Source of the DNA: Numidum massiliense
GTDB taxonomy: Bacteria > Bacillota > Bacilli > Thermoactinomycetales > Novibacillaceae
Direction of reading: 5' to 3'
Length of the DNA stretch: 64,000 nucleotides
NCBI RefSeq assembly: GCF_001375555.1
Contig: NZ_CTDZ01000009.1
Coordinates: 1,791,758-1,855,757, forward strand
In this document: positions 18,445-28,038 of the stretch, one piece after another
Layout of the letters: each line of letters begins with the position of its first letter
How positions within the stretch are numbered: the first letter of the stretch is position 1
Translations under genes and position numbers: made by a program
The notes under the pieces: model-generated
Told to the model about the DNA's origin: nothing
The model's database searches: none
The model's input: the letters and a program-made list of their open reading frames with translations, nothing else

Positions 18445-20436
18445 TTATTCCTCCTCTTTTTTCTGATACATTAAGTAGCCAGACCAAAAAGCAGTCATAA
18501 ATTGATCCTTCCCGGCAGAAAGCTTATTTTGTTGCTCAGCTTCAAGAAAACCTAACAGAACTTGTGCGAGTACGGGACGAAAGTTTTTCGCCAATTTCAT
18601 ATCCCATTGCGCCGCTAATTCTTCACACCGCAGCACACCGTCTTTCCAAATCATTTCTGGCGTCAACTTGTTCCCAAATTTCATGACGCGATGCTTGACA
18701 AAATCTTTCCCCGTCTTGTGGTGAAAGGAATTAGAAAACTGCTTTAAAAGTAGTCCGCTAACAAACCCAAGCGTTTCTGTATCCCGCAACTTTTCCATTG
18801 CGACCGTTCCCGTGTGATAATCTTCTAACGTTTGGCTCCAATCGGCCATCGTCTTCACCCTTTCTTCCTGTTTGGCAATCTCAGACTGATAGCGGCGGTA
18901 AAAAGCAAGGAACGCATAATGGAAGGTTAGTTCATCGACCATTCCCCAATGCTCTTCCTTGTTCGCCAGCTCGCTTAACTTGCGCGCCGTCGTACGGTAA
19001 AGCCGCTTCACCTTGATCGGTTGCCGATGAAACACGGATTGCAAGCTACTCCACACATAACCCGGCCCGTAGGCATTCGCTAGCAGCGACGGAAGTGACT
19101 GTGCACGGTAATAGTCTTTATCCGTGTTACTCCCGAACGCTTTGCGAATGTCGAACAAGTCTTTGCGATTAATCCCCCGCACTATTTTTTGTAACGTCGC
19201 CGCAACGGTCGGAATGACGTCTTCGATTACCATGCGGATGTGCATGTTGCCACGCGACAAATCACCAGAGTAATACAGTAATGTTAGGCGGTGGGCATCG
19301 CTCACCTTCGGCACGACTTTATCGATCCCAGCGAGCAACTGCAAATGTAAATCGCTGTCGTTTAACTCACTACCCCGGTTCAATATTTTTTGGTATTTGT
19401 CGTACAGTTGCTGCGAGTCACCTTCTACGAGCGGCAATACGAGCGGAACACCGAAAATAGGTTCAAAACTTGTAACCTTCATATGTTTTTTCGCTTCGAC
19501 ACTCGTAATCGGGGCAAACATCTCCTTGAGGATGCCACTCGAAATCGGCACGGTGATTTGCTTCAAAAACTGCACACCGTATAAATACGCTTCGTAAGTG
19601 GTGCGATCAATTTTAACGCCGCGCGTCCACTCTGCTTTACCCCAGTAAATCGAACGCGGCATTTCCCACGTCGGCGACAGCCATAACCAAAACTTATTGT
19701 AAATGGAAGCAACTTCGTCCTCTTCCCTGTTCGTAAACGTCGACACGGCGTTTTTTTCATGTCCGAGAGTCTTTGCTTCGGAAAACTTTGCTTCAATGAT
19801 GCCGCTTAGTGCCGTATCACCGTCCAAGTACACGTGCTCATCGGGTTTCAGTTTGCTCTCCGTAATCCATAAATAGCGCGGGTCGGTGATGCGTTCGTCT
19901 TTCGTTTGGAACGTCGGCAGCGAGTGATCGACAATGTATAAAATGCCGAGTTGTTTTTCTTCCGTAATAAAGCTGTCGTAATGTGCTGCAAGGACGTCAG
20001 CGACTTTTTTTGCAATTGCCGTTAGTTGTTCATCTTCCGCACCGCTGTACACGACTGTGTTGCGAAGACGCGGCAACACCACCTTTTCTGCGAACGATTG
20101 CACGTCATTCATTCCGTTAATGTGCGGATCGTACATCAAATAACACGGTACGGGATATGTCCCTTGGGCCACTAGTGGGTTCCCGCCTTGTGGGTACAAA
20201 ATTGGGTAAGCGTTATTTCTCGTTTTGTCGACGTGAAACTTTTTCTCTTCCCAGTTACCGACTTGCATAAAGTGAAACGCGGTACGCTCCCCGTCTAACT
20301 CGACGAGAAACACGTGTTGAAAGTAGTTTTTACAGTTTTCGCTATCCGCATCAGTAAGCCAACGTACGCGCTCCCGGTTCGGCAAGCTGCTGTTGACAAT
20401 GGGCCTACCGATGCGAATGATCGATTCCGCGAGCAT
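18445..20436 (-). CDS. cas8b: Type I-B Cascade large subunit Cas8b (Csh1-like)
   Basis: A 663-aa protein in the position and size range of Cas8b/Csh1, the PAM-recognising large subunit. Large subunits diverge quickly; the assignment rests on context (cas6-[this]-cas7-cas5-cas3), length, and segments such as NFRPVLAQVLLGFLEAEQQNKL and TETLGFVSGLLLKQFSNSF near the C terminus that resemble Csh1. The first 60 residues (IIRIGRPIVNSSL) also fit. The ATG at 20436 has GAGGAGGTG at good spacing. No lesion is seen. Confidence 0.88.
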   Translation of the reverse strand: MLAESIIRIGRPIVNSSLPNRERVRWLTDADSENCKNYFQHVFLVELDGERTAFHFMQVGNWEEKKFHVDKTRNNAYPILYPQGGNPLVAQGTYPVPCYLMYDPHINGMNDVQSFAEKVVLPRLRNTVVYSGAEDEQLTAIAKKVADVLAAHYDSFITEEKQLGILYIVDHSLPTFQTKDERITDPRYLWITESKLKPDEHVYLDGDTALSGIIEAKFSEAKTLGHEKNAVSTFTNREEDEVASIYNKFWLWLSPTWEMPRSIYWGKAEWTRGVKIDRTTYEAYLYGVQFLKQITVPISSGILKEMFAPITSVEAKKHMKVTSFEPIFGVPLVLPLVEGDSQQLYDKYQKILNRGSELNDSDLHLQLLAGIDKVVPKVSDAHRLTLLYYSGDLSRGNMHIRMVIEDVIPTVAATLQKIVRGINRKDLFDIRKAFGSNTDKDYYRAQSLPSLLANAYGPGYVWSSLQSVFHRQPIKVKRLYRTTARKLSELANKEEHWGMVDELTFHYAFLAFYRRYQSEIAKQEERVKTMADWSQTLEDYHTGTVAMEKLRDTETLGFVSGLLLKQFSNSFHHKTGKDFVKHRVMKFGNKLTPEMIWKDGVLRCEELAAQWDMKLAKNFRPVLAQVLLGFLEAEQQNKLSAGKDQFMTAFWSGYLMYQKKEEE

Positions 20437-20466
20437 TCGTCCACCTCCTCTTATAAATACTCACGA

Positions 20467-21204
20467 TCAAGCGAGTAACTCGAACAGGCCGAAGCCGGCC
20501 GAGTTCCTACTACCAAGACCAACTTGGTGCGCAAAGGTTAGCATTCTCGGAGTCGACTGTACTTCGTATATCCCGCCCCACGCGTTAATAATCGTCCCCT
20601 TAAATTTGGTAACGACTTTATGTTGGCGCGAAACCGAAAGCGGACGAATGACAAAGTCGTCTGTACGTGTCTCCCCGGTAAATGCTGTATATTTGCGTAG
20701 TAGATTTTCCTTCACCATATGTGAAAAGGCGAGGTCATCCGGTGCAAAGAAATGGGTCAACTTCTTGCCATCCTGCCCAACATACGTACTCGCAACAGTA
20801 ATTGGCGACAACATTTTTATCTTGCACGTTGCGGATGTAATAGTTGGATTGCGATAGGTTACTTCTTTAACCAATATATCTTGTTGGTGCAATTGAAGAG
20901 ACGGTTCCAGCAATAATGCTTGTCCTAAGTCGTGAATGAACGCAGGCAGTGCCGAACTCACTTGCCACTTCAATTCTCCGTCAAACGTCAATTTGCGCGT
21001 TTCCCGGTCATAGGCCCCCGCTCCCAGCAGCTTTGAAAAAGTAAACATTTTGAACGACCGCTTATTGTACTGGAAGCCACTATCGTGCAAAAATGACGTC
21101 AACTTCGGATTGGATAAGGAACGATAAATGACGCCCTGCATAATTTGCTCGTATTGCACCGGAATCGTGAGCTTATTAGCTTCGAGAACAACGTGTAGTC
21201 GCAT
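20467..21204 (-). CDS. cas6: CRISPR RNA endoribonuclease Cas6
   Basis: A 245-aa RAMP endoribonuclease that cuts the precursor within the repeat and leaves the ATTGAAAC handle. It begins MRLHVVLEANKLTIPVQYEQ and ends with the glycine-rich loop VGLGSRNSAGFGLFELL, diagnostic of Cas6. A His in the N-terminal third is expected to be catalytic. The ATG at 21204 has GGGAGGAGG at 8-nt spacing, so it is preferred to the GTG at 21213. It is the first gene of the I-B operon; the same enzyme probably processes both arrays and supplies Cmr. Confidence 0.93.
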   Translation of the reverse strand: MRLHVVLEANKLTIPVQYEQIMQGVIYRSLSNPKLTSFLHDSGFQYNKRSFKMFTFSKLLGAGAYDRETRKLTFDGELKWQVSSALPAFIHDLGQALLLEPSLQLHQQDILVKEVTYRNPTITSATCKIKMLSPITVASTYVGQDGKKLTHFFAPDDLAFSHMVKENLLRKYTAFTGETRTDDFVIRPLSVSRQHKVVTKFKGTIINAWGGIYEVQSTPRMLTFAHQVGLGSRNSAGFGLFELLA

Positions 21205-21541
21205 CCAATTCACCTCCTCCCAACGGCGCGCACCACTTAAACATCATTCTAATTGCGACAAGCTAGTCTACTAATAGTTGCAGATTACTGTTAGTGTCAT
21301 GTTGACCCTACAATTAGTAAAATGTAAGTCCTACAGCTAGATACAAAACAAGTTTACTGTTTTTCCCACACTGTCAAGTATAGCACAGTGATAGTGCCGG
21401 ACTTTGTCAGCGAACAAAAGTTTGGGGCTGATTTTTTTCTCACAGCCCGATCATTTTTCTTGCACGCAAATTAGGCGTCATGGGGATGGATCGATCCACC
21501 TAGAAGCCATCCCCATTAACAACGACACACCTAACGTTCAC
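21205..21541 (-). promoter_or_regulatory. Intergenic region between cmr6 and cas6
   Basis: This 337-bp gap separates the III-B and I-B operons and should hold the I-B promoter. It contains an inverted repeat, ATGGGGATGG at 21480-21489 and CCATCCCCAT at 21507-21516, 26 bp beyond the cmr6 stop. The repeat is a strong hairpin without a T run, and may end or stabilise the cmr transcript. No ORF with coding character is seen. Confidence 0.55.
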
Positions 21542-22741
21542 TTATTCCCCTAGTATTTTCTTGATATCCTGTACCTTAGCGAATTGCTTCGACTTCTTAT
21601 TCTTCACTTTCCATTGTCCTGTTGTGCGCCAGTATTCTCTCAATGCGGTGGCAACGTCTACATCGTTAGCCTCGACGATGCGCGTGTACAGCTCACCTTT
21701 ACTTTTTTCAATGTCTTCTGGCCCCTCACCGAGTTGCCCTATATCGTAAAGGAGCCGTTCACGCGGTGACATTTTTGCTAATCGCTGTCGTTCTTCCTCC
21801 GCTTTTCGTGCGGCTTCCCGCGCGCGGCGTTCCTCGGCGAGCCGCTCTTTCCGCAACCGACGTTCTTCTTCCCGCTTTTTCAGTTGCCCGGCCAGTCTCT
21901 CTTCTGTCACATCTATCACTGACGAAAACCGACCGTAACCGGAGGCCGTCTTGGAGCCAATCCCGAGTTCCGTTAACGCGCGCGCCGTCCACGATACGAC
22001 TAAATCGGCTAGCGCTTCGCTAGCAATCGCCTGTCCGTCTATGGAAGCAACCGTCGCTTTCGGAATCATAAAATACCACTCCGCCGACGACGCATTAACA
22101 GCATAAAATGTGATCGGGTTCGGATCTTGATCATCTGTCGCCGATTTCTTCCTGTTATAGTAATCTGGAAAGTGTGGAGTCAGCACATCGGGCTTTAACT
22201 CTAGTTGCTCGTGAAAAAAGAGGTCAGTAAACTGCACCGCCCCTTTGCGCTCTTGACTTCCAAACACAATGCGCCCCAACTGAGCCGACTCGCCGTCACC
22301 TTCTAACAAGTTCTTCTCCCTGCCGTCGAGAAACGCTTCGATATACCAGCGCCGCACCACCCCTTTAATACTGGAAGCTGGAATGTAGGGGACGCCGTAC
22401 ACGGGGTGTACGGTGAGGGACGTCTCACAGACGTGCCCTCCGCCTAGCCCGTGAACAAGTGCTGATGTTGGTTTCCCTTCCAACACTCGCACGTGTTGCT
22501 CGTCTGCAACGTCTAGGAGGGCGTTAAACCGCTGCACCATCGCCTGCTTGACGAGTTGTTTAAGACCCTCGGTCGGTTTAACCGGCGCGATGACTTTCTT
22601 CGCCTCATACTTACCCTTCTCAAACGTCATTTGGTCATAGTGAACGGCGTACCACATATGGTCTGAATATTTTGCATTATTGTGGCTCTGCTTTTCGATT
22701 GGTCGGCTCGCTTCTCGCGTGTCCCGCGGATGTGCGTACAT
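21542..22741 (-). CDS. cmr6: Type III-B RAMP protein Cmr6 with C-terminal charged extension
   Basis: A 399-aa RAMP protein. The Cmr6 core is clear: SALVHGLGGGHVCETSLTVH, VYGVPYIPASSIKGVVRRWY and the glycine-rich GIGSKTASGYGRF near residue 275. The next 50 residues are almost entirely Arg, Glu, Lys and Ala (REEERRLRKERLAEERRARE) and should form a long helix or coiled coil, followed by a small globular tail of about 65 residues. This extension is absent from textbook Cmr6. The ATG at 22741 has AAGGAGGG at good spacing; a longer reading to 22771 lacks a site. It is the last gene of the cmr operon. Confidence 0.93.
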   Translation of the reverse strand: MYAHPRDTREASRPIEKQSHNNAKYSDHMWYAVHYDQMTFEKGKYEAKKVIAPVKPTEGLKQLVKQAMVQRFNALLDVADEQHVRVLEGKPTSALVHGLGGGHVCETSLTVHPVYGVPYIPASSIKGVVRRWYIEAFLDGREKNLLEGDGESAQLGRIVFGSQERKGAVQFTDLFFHEQLELKPDVLTPHFPDYYNRKKSATDDQDPNPITFYAVNASSAEWYFMIPKATVASIDGQAIASEALADLVVSWTARALTELGIGSKTASGYGRFSSVIDVTEERLAGQLKKREEERRLRKERLAEERRAREAARKAEEERQRLAKMSPRERLLYDIGQLGEGPEDIEKSKGELYTRIVEANDVDVATALREYWRTTGQWKVKNKKSKQFAKVQDIKKILGE

Positions 22742-22767
22742 CGTAGTCCCTCCTTCTGCTCCCGAAA

Positions 22768-23193
22768 TCACTCATCGTCCGTGACCATTCCGTCGGCAAA
22801 CTTACGCATCCAGTTTAAGAACGCAAGAGTTTCCATCGTCACGAAACGATAGTCTTTACTTTTGAGGTTAATGACAGTTTTAATCAGCTTGTACGCTTCG
22901 CGATCCGGCTGTTCTCGGAAGTATTCTGGAAACTTCTGTTCCAGCCACTTGGCCACCGACTGGTAAATTTCATCGTATATTTTTCCTTCGCCACTCCTCT
23001 TTCTTTTAGAGAAGTAAAAAGCTAACGTTTGTCCGAGTCCGTTCACTTGAATGAGTGAGGGCATTTTTTTTACATAGGCACGATATTTCTTACCGTCGAT
23101 CCGCCCATCCCTTACCGACTGTGCCACTTCGTCAAAAGCAAATGCTGCCCGGCCACCTTCGATTTTTGCGATCGATTCGTTTACGTTCGTCAT
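22768..23193 (-). CDS. cmr5: Type III-B small subunit Cmr5
   Basis: A 141-aa helical small subunit of the Cmr complex (MTNVNESIAKIEGGRAAFAF, then KKMPSLIQVNGLGQTLAFYF, a Cmr5 signature, and LIKTVINLKSKDYRFVTMET). It stacks along the crRNA-target duplex. The ATG at 23193 overlaps the cmr4 stop (ATGA), and GGAGG lies upstream within cmr4. A longer form from 23214 is possible but less likely. Confidence 0.93.
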   Translation of the reverse strand: MTNVNESIAKIEGGRAAFAFDEVAQSVRDGRIDGKKYRAYVKKMPSLIQVNGLGQTLAFYFSKRKRSGEGKIYDEIYQSVAKWLEQKFPEYFREQPDREAYKLIKTVINLKSKDYRFVTMETLAFLNWMRKFADGMVTDDE

Positions 23194-24134
23194 TGTCCGT
23201 CCTCCGCTAACCATATTCTCCGCATCATACCTTTACCGATCGTATAGTTGCCGCCGAGCTGGAATACCGCAGGGAAGTTCTCATCTTCCACCATAAACTG
23301 CGCGACGTCCGCGGCCGTCTGCATGCCATCGATCCCTTTTCCGCGCACGTTGCCGATAAAAAGGAAACTGTAAAACACTGCTTCCGGCGGGACGTTCTCT
23401 TCATACCAGAGCGCGCCGCTGTCTACGGTACCGTTGTCGCCAACTTTGATGCGCGCGTTCACTTCCGTCGATAATTTTACAAAGTCACTAAAGTCGCTGT
23501 CGCTCAGTACCGCTATCCGTTGTGCCACGTCGATCGACAAGTGATCGCCGAGCATTTGCGAAATTTGCCGCGCCAGTATTTGGGCTTCTTCGTCCACCGT
23601 CGCATGGAACGTATACTCCTCGAGTATGAGCTTGTCGTTCCCCACTAAAATGTGATCCGAGGATACGGGATAAACGCTAGCATCAGAACTAACGTCGGGA
23701 ACGACCAACTCTTCCACTACGTTACCGTTTGCGTATACTTTCCGTTCATCGTTAAACCGCTTAAGCACGTGTGGACACGTAATCCATGTGAACACGCCGC
23801 GCAAGGAGCGAACGGGGAACAATAAGATGCGGGCGTCGCTAAAGGCGATCGCGCTCGCTTGCGTCTCGTTGGCATTGCTTGTATCGCCGGTATCATTTTC
23901 TGTCCGCGGTTTCGCACCGAACACGAGTTCAAATTTCTTCTTTTCCTGCTCAGACGTACAGCTACCTTCTGTTTGAAAACGAATGGCCCCTTTGAGTGAC
24001 GAACTCTCAACTTTCGGGTACCCCGTATGTTTTTCCCGCTGAATCGGTAAGTCTACAATGCCAATTTCACTACCGCTACCTGCATGGACAGAAGTAATGG
24101 CATGAAGCAAAAACGGTTTAGCTTTTGTGTACAC
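23190..24134 (-). CDS. cmr4: Type III-B backbone ribonuclease Cmr4
   Basis: A 314-aa RAMP protein that forms the backbone and cuts target RNA at 6-nt intervals. HAITSVHAGSGSEIGIVDLP is the Cmr4 N-terminal signature, and Asp28 in IVDLPIQRE corresponds to the catalytic Asp of the family. SSSLKGAIRFQ, the DARILLFPVRSLRGVFTWIT segment and the GGNYTIGKGMMRR loop near the C terminus follow. The GTG at 24134 has GGGAGG at 7-nt spacing; the ATG at 24149 overlaps that site. Target RNA cleavage should be intact. Confidence 0.94.
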   Translation of the reverse strand: MYTKAKPFLLHAITSVHAGSGSEIGIVDLPIQREKHTGYPKVESSSLKGAIRFQTEGSCTSEQEKKKFELVFGAKPRTENDTGDTSNANETQASAIAFSDARILLFPVRSLRGVFTWITCPHVLKRFNDERKVYANGNVVEELVVPDVSSDASVYPVSSDHILVGNDKLILEEYTFHATVDEEAQILARQISQMLGDHLSIDVAQRIAVLSDSDFSDFVKLSTEVNARIKVGDNGTVDSGALWYEENVPPEAVFYSFLFIGNVRGKGIDGMQTAADVAQFMVEDENFPAVFQLGGNYTIGKGMMRRIWLAEDGQ

Positions 24135-24195
24135 AATAAAACCTCCCATGATAAAATGAATGATGTTCCATTTTTACGAGCTGTACGCACACTTT

Positions 24196-25314
24196 TTATA
24201 AGTTTGGCACACCCGCAGCGACCGCGAATCCGAACCCTTCATGTGCCCCTTCATCCGTTAACGTAAACCCGTTAGCCAAAGCGATAAAGCGGTCAATGTC
24301 GGCCTCGGCGATCCGCACGTACAACACCGTACCAGCTGGTACCATCTGTCGCCGCTCTTTCGGCCGATGTTTCACGATGTCCCAGCCACCGTACATGTCT
24401 GGTCGCCCGACGGCAGCAGTAAGTACCTCTGCTCGCAACCCATTCGACAATTCAATTTCCTTCGTTTCTTCATTAAAGGAACCTGGCCGCGACCCGTTGC
24501 CCCACACCGCCGGCGAAAGCAACACGATGCGCGCGAGCTTCGTTGCGGCAAGTTGCTGGCGCAATTGTGCGAGTTCCTCCTCTTCCCACAGTGTCCACGA
24601 ATGATCTTCTTCGGCAATTGTCCACGGACGGCTCTCGGCACCTAACCGCGCAAACGGAACGTCGGCAAAGTCTGGGCACGGATCGGCATACACTGCCAAC
24701 TGGCAGCCGCCGACCATCGTAAGCATTTGTTGCTGGTAAAAATAATGCTTTTCCGCACGGCGTTCCTTATTGAGGTGAATGCCTACCTTTGGACTGCGTT
24801 GAATCAGGTCGGCGGCTGCCAGAAGAAATTCCGTCGACTCCCCAGATAATAAAAGTTTTTTCCAATCCCTCATCGGCACAAATTTCCCCGCCGCACTCGC
24901 CGACTTTTTGTTGGACGACGCCCGTAAACGCCACAGTGACGCGTTGTTCGACGACGGTAGGTCGTCGGGGGTTAACGTCAGTGGGTGTACTTCTAGTTTT
25001 TCTTCCTTTAACACCTGACAGTCGAGCGGTAACGGCAACAGTAACTCGTCATTCTTCATTAATAACAGCAACGCTTGTCGAAATGAACCGAACGATTCTG
25101 GAGTGCCCATCCATTCCTTAACGGCATCATCCTTACCTGCTGCAAAATCCTCGAATGTGCTGTGCTGGTGAATATAGGCGGCGCGCAACGCCCCGTATAC
25201 AGTGTTCGAGCGCGGTGGAAACATGCCGTCAGCAACTGTATGTACACCAGCGTCCGCCGTTGCGTGCCCCTTAAAAAAGAATGTGTCTACTGGTTTTAGT
25301 CTGAGACGTTTCAC
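24196..25314 (-). CDS. cmr3: Type III-B RAMP protein Cmr3
   Basis: A 372-aa RAMP protein of the Cas5 group, which caps the complex at the crRNA 5' handle next to Cmr2. LKPVDTFFFKGHATADAG and FPPRSNTVYGALRAAYIHQ match the Cmr3 N terminus; the glycine-rich DEGAHEGFGFAVAAG is close to the C terminus. It starts with GTG at 25314, overlapping the cmr2 stop (GTGA), so translation is coupled. It is separated from cmr4 by 61 bp. Confidence 0.93.
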   Translation of the reverse strand: MKRLRLKPVDTFFFKGHATADAGVHTVADGMFPPRSNTVYGALRAAYIHQHSTFEDFAAGKDDAVKEWMGTPESFGSFRQALLLLMKNDELLLPLPLDCQVLKEEKLEVHPLTLTPDDLPSSNNASLWRLRASSNKKSASAAGKFVPMRDWKKLLLSGESTEFLLAAADLIQRSPKVGIHLNKERRAEKHYFYQQQMLTMVGGCQLAVYADPCPDFADVPFARLGAESRPWTIAEEDHSWTLWEEEELAQLRQQLAATKLARIVLLSPAVWGNGSRPGSFNEETKEIELSNGLRAEVLTAAVGRPDMYGGWDIVKHRPKERRQMVPAGTVLYVRIAEADIDRFIALANGFTLTDEGAHEGFGFAVAAGVPNL

Positions 25315-26969
25315 AAGCGATTCACCCCTTTACGTTGGAAAAATGTCAGCATCTTCAACAAGCGAAAGAAATCATCCGTAGTAGGTACCACATCGTGCAG
25401 ACGCATCGCCTTCTTTACGAAGTCGTCGAGATCGGCAATTGTTTTACCGTCTTTAAGTGAACGGCGAACTAAGCGCCCAAATTCTACCTCCAGCATGTCC
25501 TTACGCTCAATGCGCGGGACGTCAGGCGAACATACAAGCGGCGCAAATACTTGGGCAAACCGATAGATGAAGGTAGTAGAGAGCTCTTCTTCCAATGCAT
25601 CAATCATGCGCTTCAATTGCGAAATTGTTTCTTCACCATCTGATTGCCATGGCACAACCGTCTCCGCTATTTCACCTGCGTGCGTGTGTACAGCGAGGGC
25701 GAGCGCGTCTTTTTCTTTTTCGGTCAATCGGTTTTTGTACTCTTTCGCCCGACCTTCTAGTTTGCGTACTTCGTTTAGCAAGTGATGCAGTGGCGCCTTT
25801 TTGTGCCCGATGACGACCCCTGCAGAAGCCGTCGCTTCCCGCCCGACGCCTTGCTTGTCACTACCGAAGGCGAGACGTAGTTCATTCGCCGCATCGAGCA
25901 CTTGGTCGACGGGGAAAAATGCCAACACGTCGTCGCCCCCCGCGTAGACGATGACTCCCTCATACTTCGCGACAATTTTTGGCACCTCTTTCGCGGCAAA
26001 ATGGGACAATCGTCTGCTTACATCGCGGTATTGCTCCAGCGTTTCCCCGGAGAACAACTTCCCCATATTGTCGCCGTCCAATTTTAAAATAGCGAAATAC
26101 GACTGCGCTTTTACACCAATGTCTTGTGTCGACGGGAAGGAAGCGAACGGTTTGCTGACTTTGTAGTAGTCCTTCTTAAAATAGTCGCGAGCGACGCGCT
26201 TGCCCAAACATACGCCGCATAAGAATTCATTATCTTTAATCCGCGCGTGATCATTGTTTTCTCCTACTGTCGCTTCTATAGGAACGTGGAATTCTTCACT
26301 CCGCTGCTGCCACGTGTCACGCAGTTTTTTTCTCATGTGACCGTAGCGATCACTGTCGTTTACCGCGTACATCGAAAGCGCGTCACGTTCTTTACATACG
26401 GAACAAGTGATGCCCGCCCCCGTAAACTGGGAAAACTGCTTGTCGCTTTTCAGTGCATTGAGGCGCACCTCTAGCTCTTCTTGCTGTTCTGAAAAACTAG
26501 TTTCCGCAACGTAAGGCTGCAAGACCCAATACACTTCAAGTAATGCATCGACTTGCCTTTCTGCTTGCGACTGTAACGCTTCTTGAAATTCACGATCGGG
26601 AAACACATATTTAACCGCCCATGAACAAAACTGTTTAAAGGCATCCCGCACTATCGTTTCCGTCTGCCCCATCACCTCAGCCACTTCTTCCGGCGAGCCT
26701 TCAATGAGAGCCGTCAACCGGTTAGGGAGGGAGGCAATGTTTAAGTTGGCGTCGTTCTGCTTGTTATCGAGTGCGATCCTTTCCTTAGTCACTTGCGGAA
26801 AGATCATCTCGACATTGCGCCCCGCCGCGTAAAGCGCTTCGATCGCCCGTTCGACGAGAAAGGAGAGGACGTAACTGCCACTCCACAAATCTTCTGTCTT
26901 GCGAGCCGAAGCAATGAACGACTGCACTGGTCCGATTGTAAAAATCGCCATTTGGCGTGTTGCTGTCAT
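25311..26969 (-). CDS. cmr2: Type III-B Cas10 subunit Cmr2, lacking an HD domain
   Basis: A 552-aa signature subunit of type III-B. It begins directly with the first palm region (FTIGPVQSFIASARKTEDLW), so the N-terminal HD nuclease found in many Cas10 proteins is absent. A zinc finger follows (Cys189, Cys192, Cys251, Cys254), then the second palm with KLDGDNMGKLF near 297-306 and VYAGGDDVLAFF with GGDD at 344-347. The intact GGDD predicts cyclic oligoadenylate synthesis on target RNA binding. DNA cutting by HD is not expected. The start overlaps cmr1 (ATGA). Confidence 0.95.
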   Translation of the reverse strand: MTATRQMAIFTIGPVQSFIASARKTEDLWSGSYVLSFLVERAIEALYAAGRNVEMIFPQVTKERIALDNKQNDANLNIASLPNRLTALIEGSPEEVAEVMGQTETIVRDAFKQFCSWAVKYVFPDREFQEALQSQAERQVDALLEVYWVLQPYVAETSFSEQQEELEVRLNALKSDKQFSQFTGAGITCSVCKERDALSMYAVNDSDRYGHMRKKLRDTWQQRSEEFHVPIEATVGENNDHARIKDNEFLCGVCLGKRVARDYFKKDYYKVSKPFASFPSTQDIGVKAQSYFAILKLDGDNMGKLFSGETLEQYRDVSRRLSHFAAKEVPKIVAKYEGVIVYAGGDDVLAFFPVDQVLDAANELRLAFGSDKQGVGREATASAGVVIGHKKAPLHHLLNEVRKLEGRAKEYKNRLTEKEKDALALAVHTHAGEIAETVVPWQSDGEETISQLKRMIDALEEELSTTFIYRFAQVFAPLVCSPDVPRIERKDMLEVEFGRLVRRSLKDGKTIADLDDFVKKAMRLHDVVPTTDDFFRLLKMLTFFQRKGVNRL

Positions 26970-27967
26970 ACGTCTACCCCCAAAATGCGTAAAAACAGAT
27001 CGCGGTCACTTTGATATCGCTGCCAATTACTCATGACCTTTTGCGAATGCAATTCGTTGACGACCGGGTAATATAGATTACCGATTTTGCGCACGGTACA
27101 CCATAGTGGTGAAGCAAAGCGACCCCCCATCGCGGAACCGAGGGATTGTCCACGGCCATTGGCACGGTGCGACGCGTCCCCAATCTTTTTTAGGACGGCG
27201 TAGGCATCTTTTTCACCACTGCCAAGCCACACCGCTGCGAGCGTTGGGTGCTCACTCATCTTAGCCGCAGTCGTCGGCCTGTACGGCTGCCTAACCTGCA
27301 CTTGTCCACCTGTACGCAAGGTATCATGTCTTTTGTCTAGGGCATCTTCCCCTGCCGCCGTTCGCAACAAGCACGTGTTGCTTGTTTGTCTTTCGTAACT
27401 TGCACCTAGATCGTCGAGCGCTGCGTATAGCGTTTGTCTGAAATTGTCAATTGTCGCAAACTGGTGCTCTTGCCCCTGTATCGCCCCGAATCCACGACGC
27501 GCTCGTTGCCCTACACTCGCAAGCAGAAGCGTGTAGTTGACGATTTTTTTGTACTGCATGACAGTGTCGATTGGGACTCGCTTCGCAAGTGCCAGCGTAA
27601 AAGTGACGGTGTGTCCTTGTTCTACAGCTGGCACCTTCCCTTTACCTTTATGTGGTAGAATGATCGCTTTCTGTCTAGATGTGTACTGTTGCGTCGACAT
27701 AAATGTGATGGGCGACTTCTTACCACTTTCTCCATCACTTCCGTTCGTCCCACCGAACAATTCTTCTTCTTCTAGTATCAGCCCTCTCTTATTTTTACCG
27801 AACTGCAACGTCCGCCACCAATAGCGTAAAATTCCTTTGAAGGAAGAATGACGCCATTCTGCCATTTGCCTGTTGTCGGCACCGTGTACTGCCATCGGCG
27901 TCACGAGCGAAACGGTGTAGTCAATCGTACGAAGCGCTGTTCCCTCTTCGTATAAGGCTAGATTCAT
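26966..27967 (-). CDS. cmr1: Type III-B RAMP protein Cmr1
   Basis: A 333-aa RAMP protein that caps the 3' end of the Cmr complex. It has the Cmr1 signature PMAVHGADNRQMAEWRHSSF followed by KGILRYWWRTLQFG, and the glycine loop RARRGFGAIQ. The ATG at 27967 has GGGAGG at 8-nt spacing; the GTG at 27976 overlaps it. It is the first gene of the cmr operon. About 70 bp upstream is the end of the broken Csx1-like gene, read in the same direction, so the effector and cmr probably shared a transcript. Confidence 0.93.
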   Translation of the reverse strand: MNLALYEEGTALRTIDYTVSLVTPMAVHGADNRQMAEWRHSSFKGILRYWWRTLQFGKNKRGLILEEEELFGGTNGSDGESGKKSPITFMSTQQYTSRQKAIILPHKGKGKVPAVEQGHTVTFTLALAKRVPIDTVMQYKKIVNYTLLLASVGQRARRGFGAIQGQEHQFATIDNFRQTLYAALDDLGASYERQTSNTCLLRTAAGEDALDKRHDTLRTGGQVQVRQPYRPTTAAKMSEHPTLAAVWLGSGEKDAYAVLKKIGDASHRANGRGQSLGSAMGGRFASPLWCTVRKIGNLYYPVVNELHSQKVMSNWQRYQSDRDLFLRILGVDV

Positions 27968-28038
27968 TTCCTGCACCTCCCACAGTAATAAAAGGTTTTT
28001 AGTAGTTTTACTCGTTGCATTCCGCTGCCCCTCGGCTA

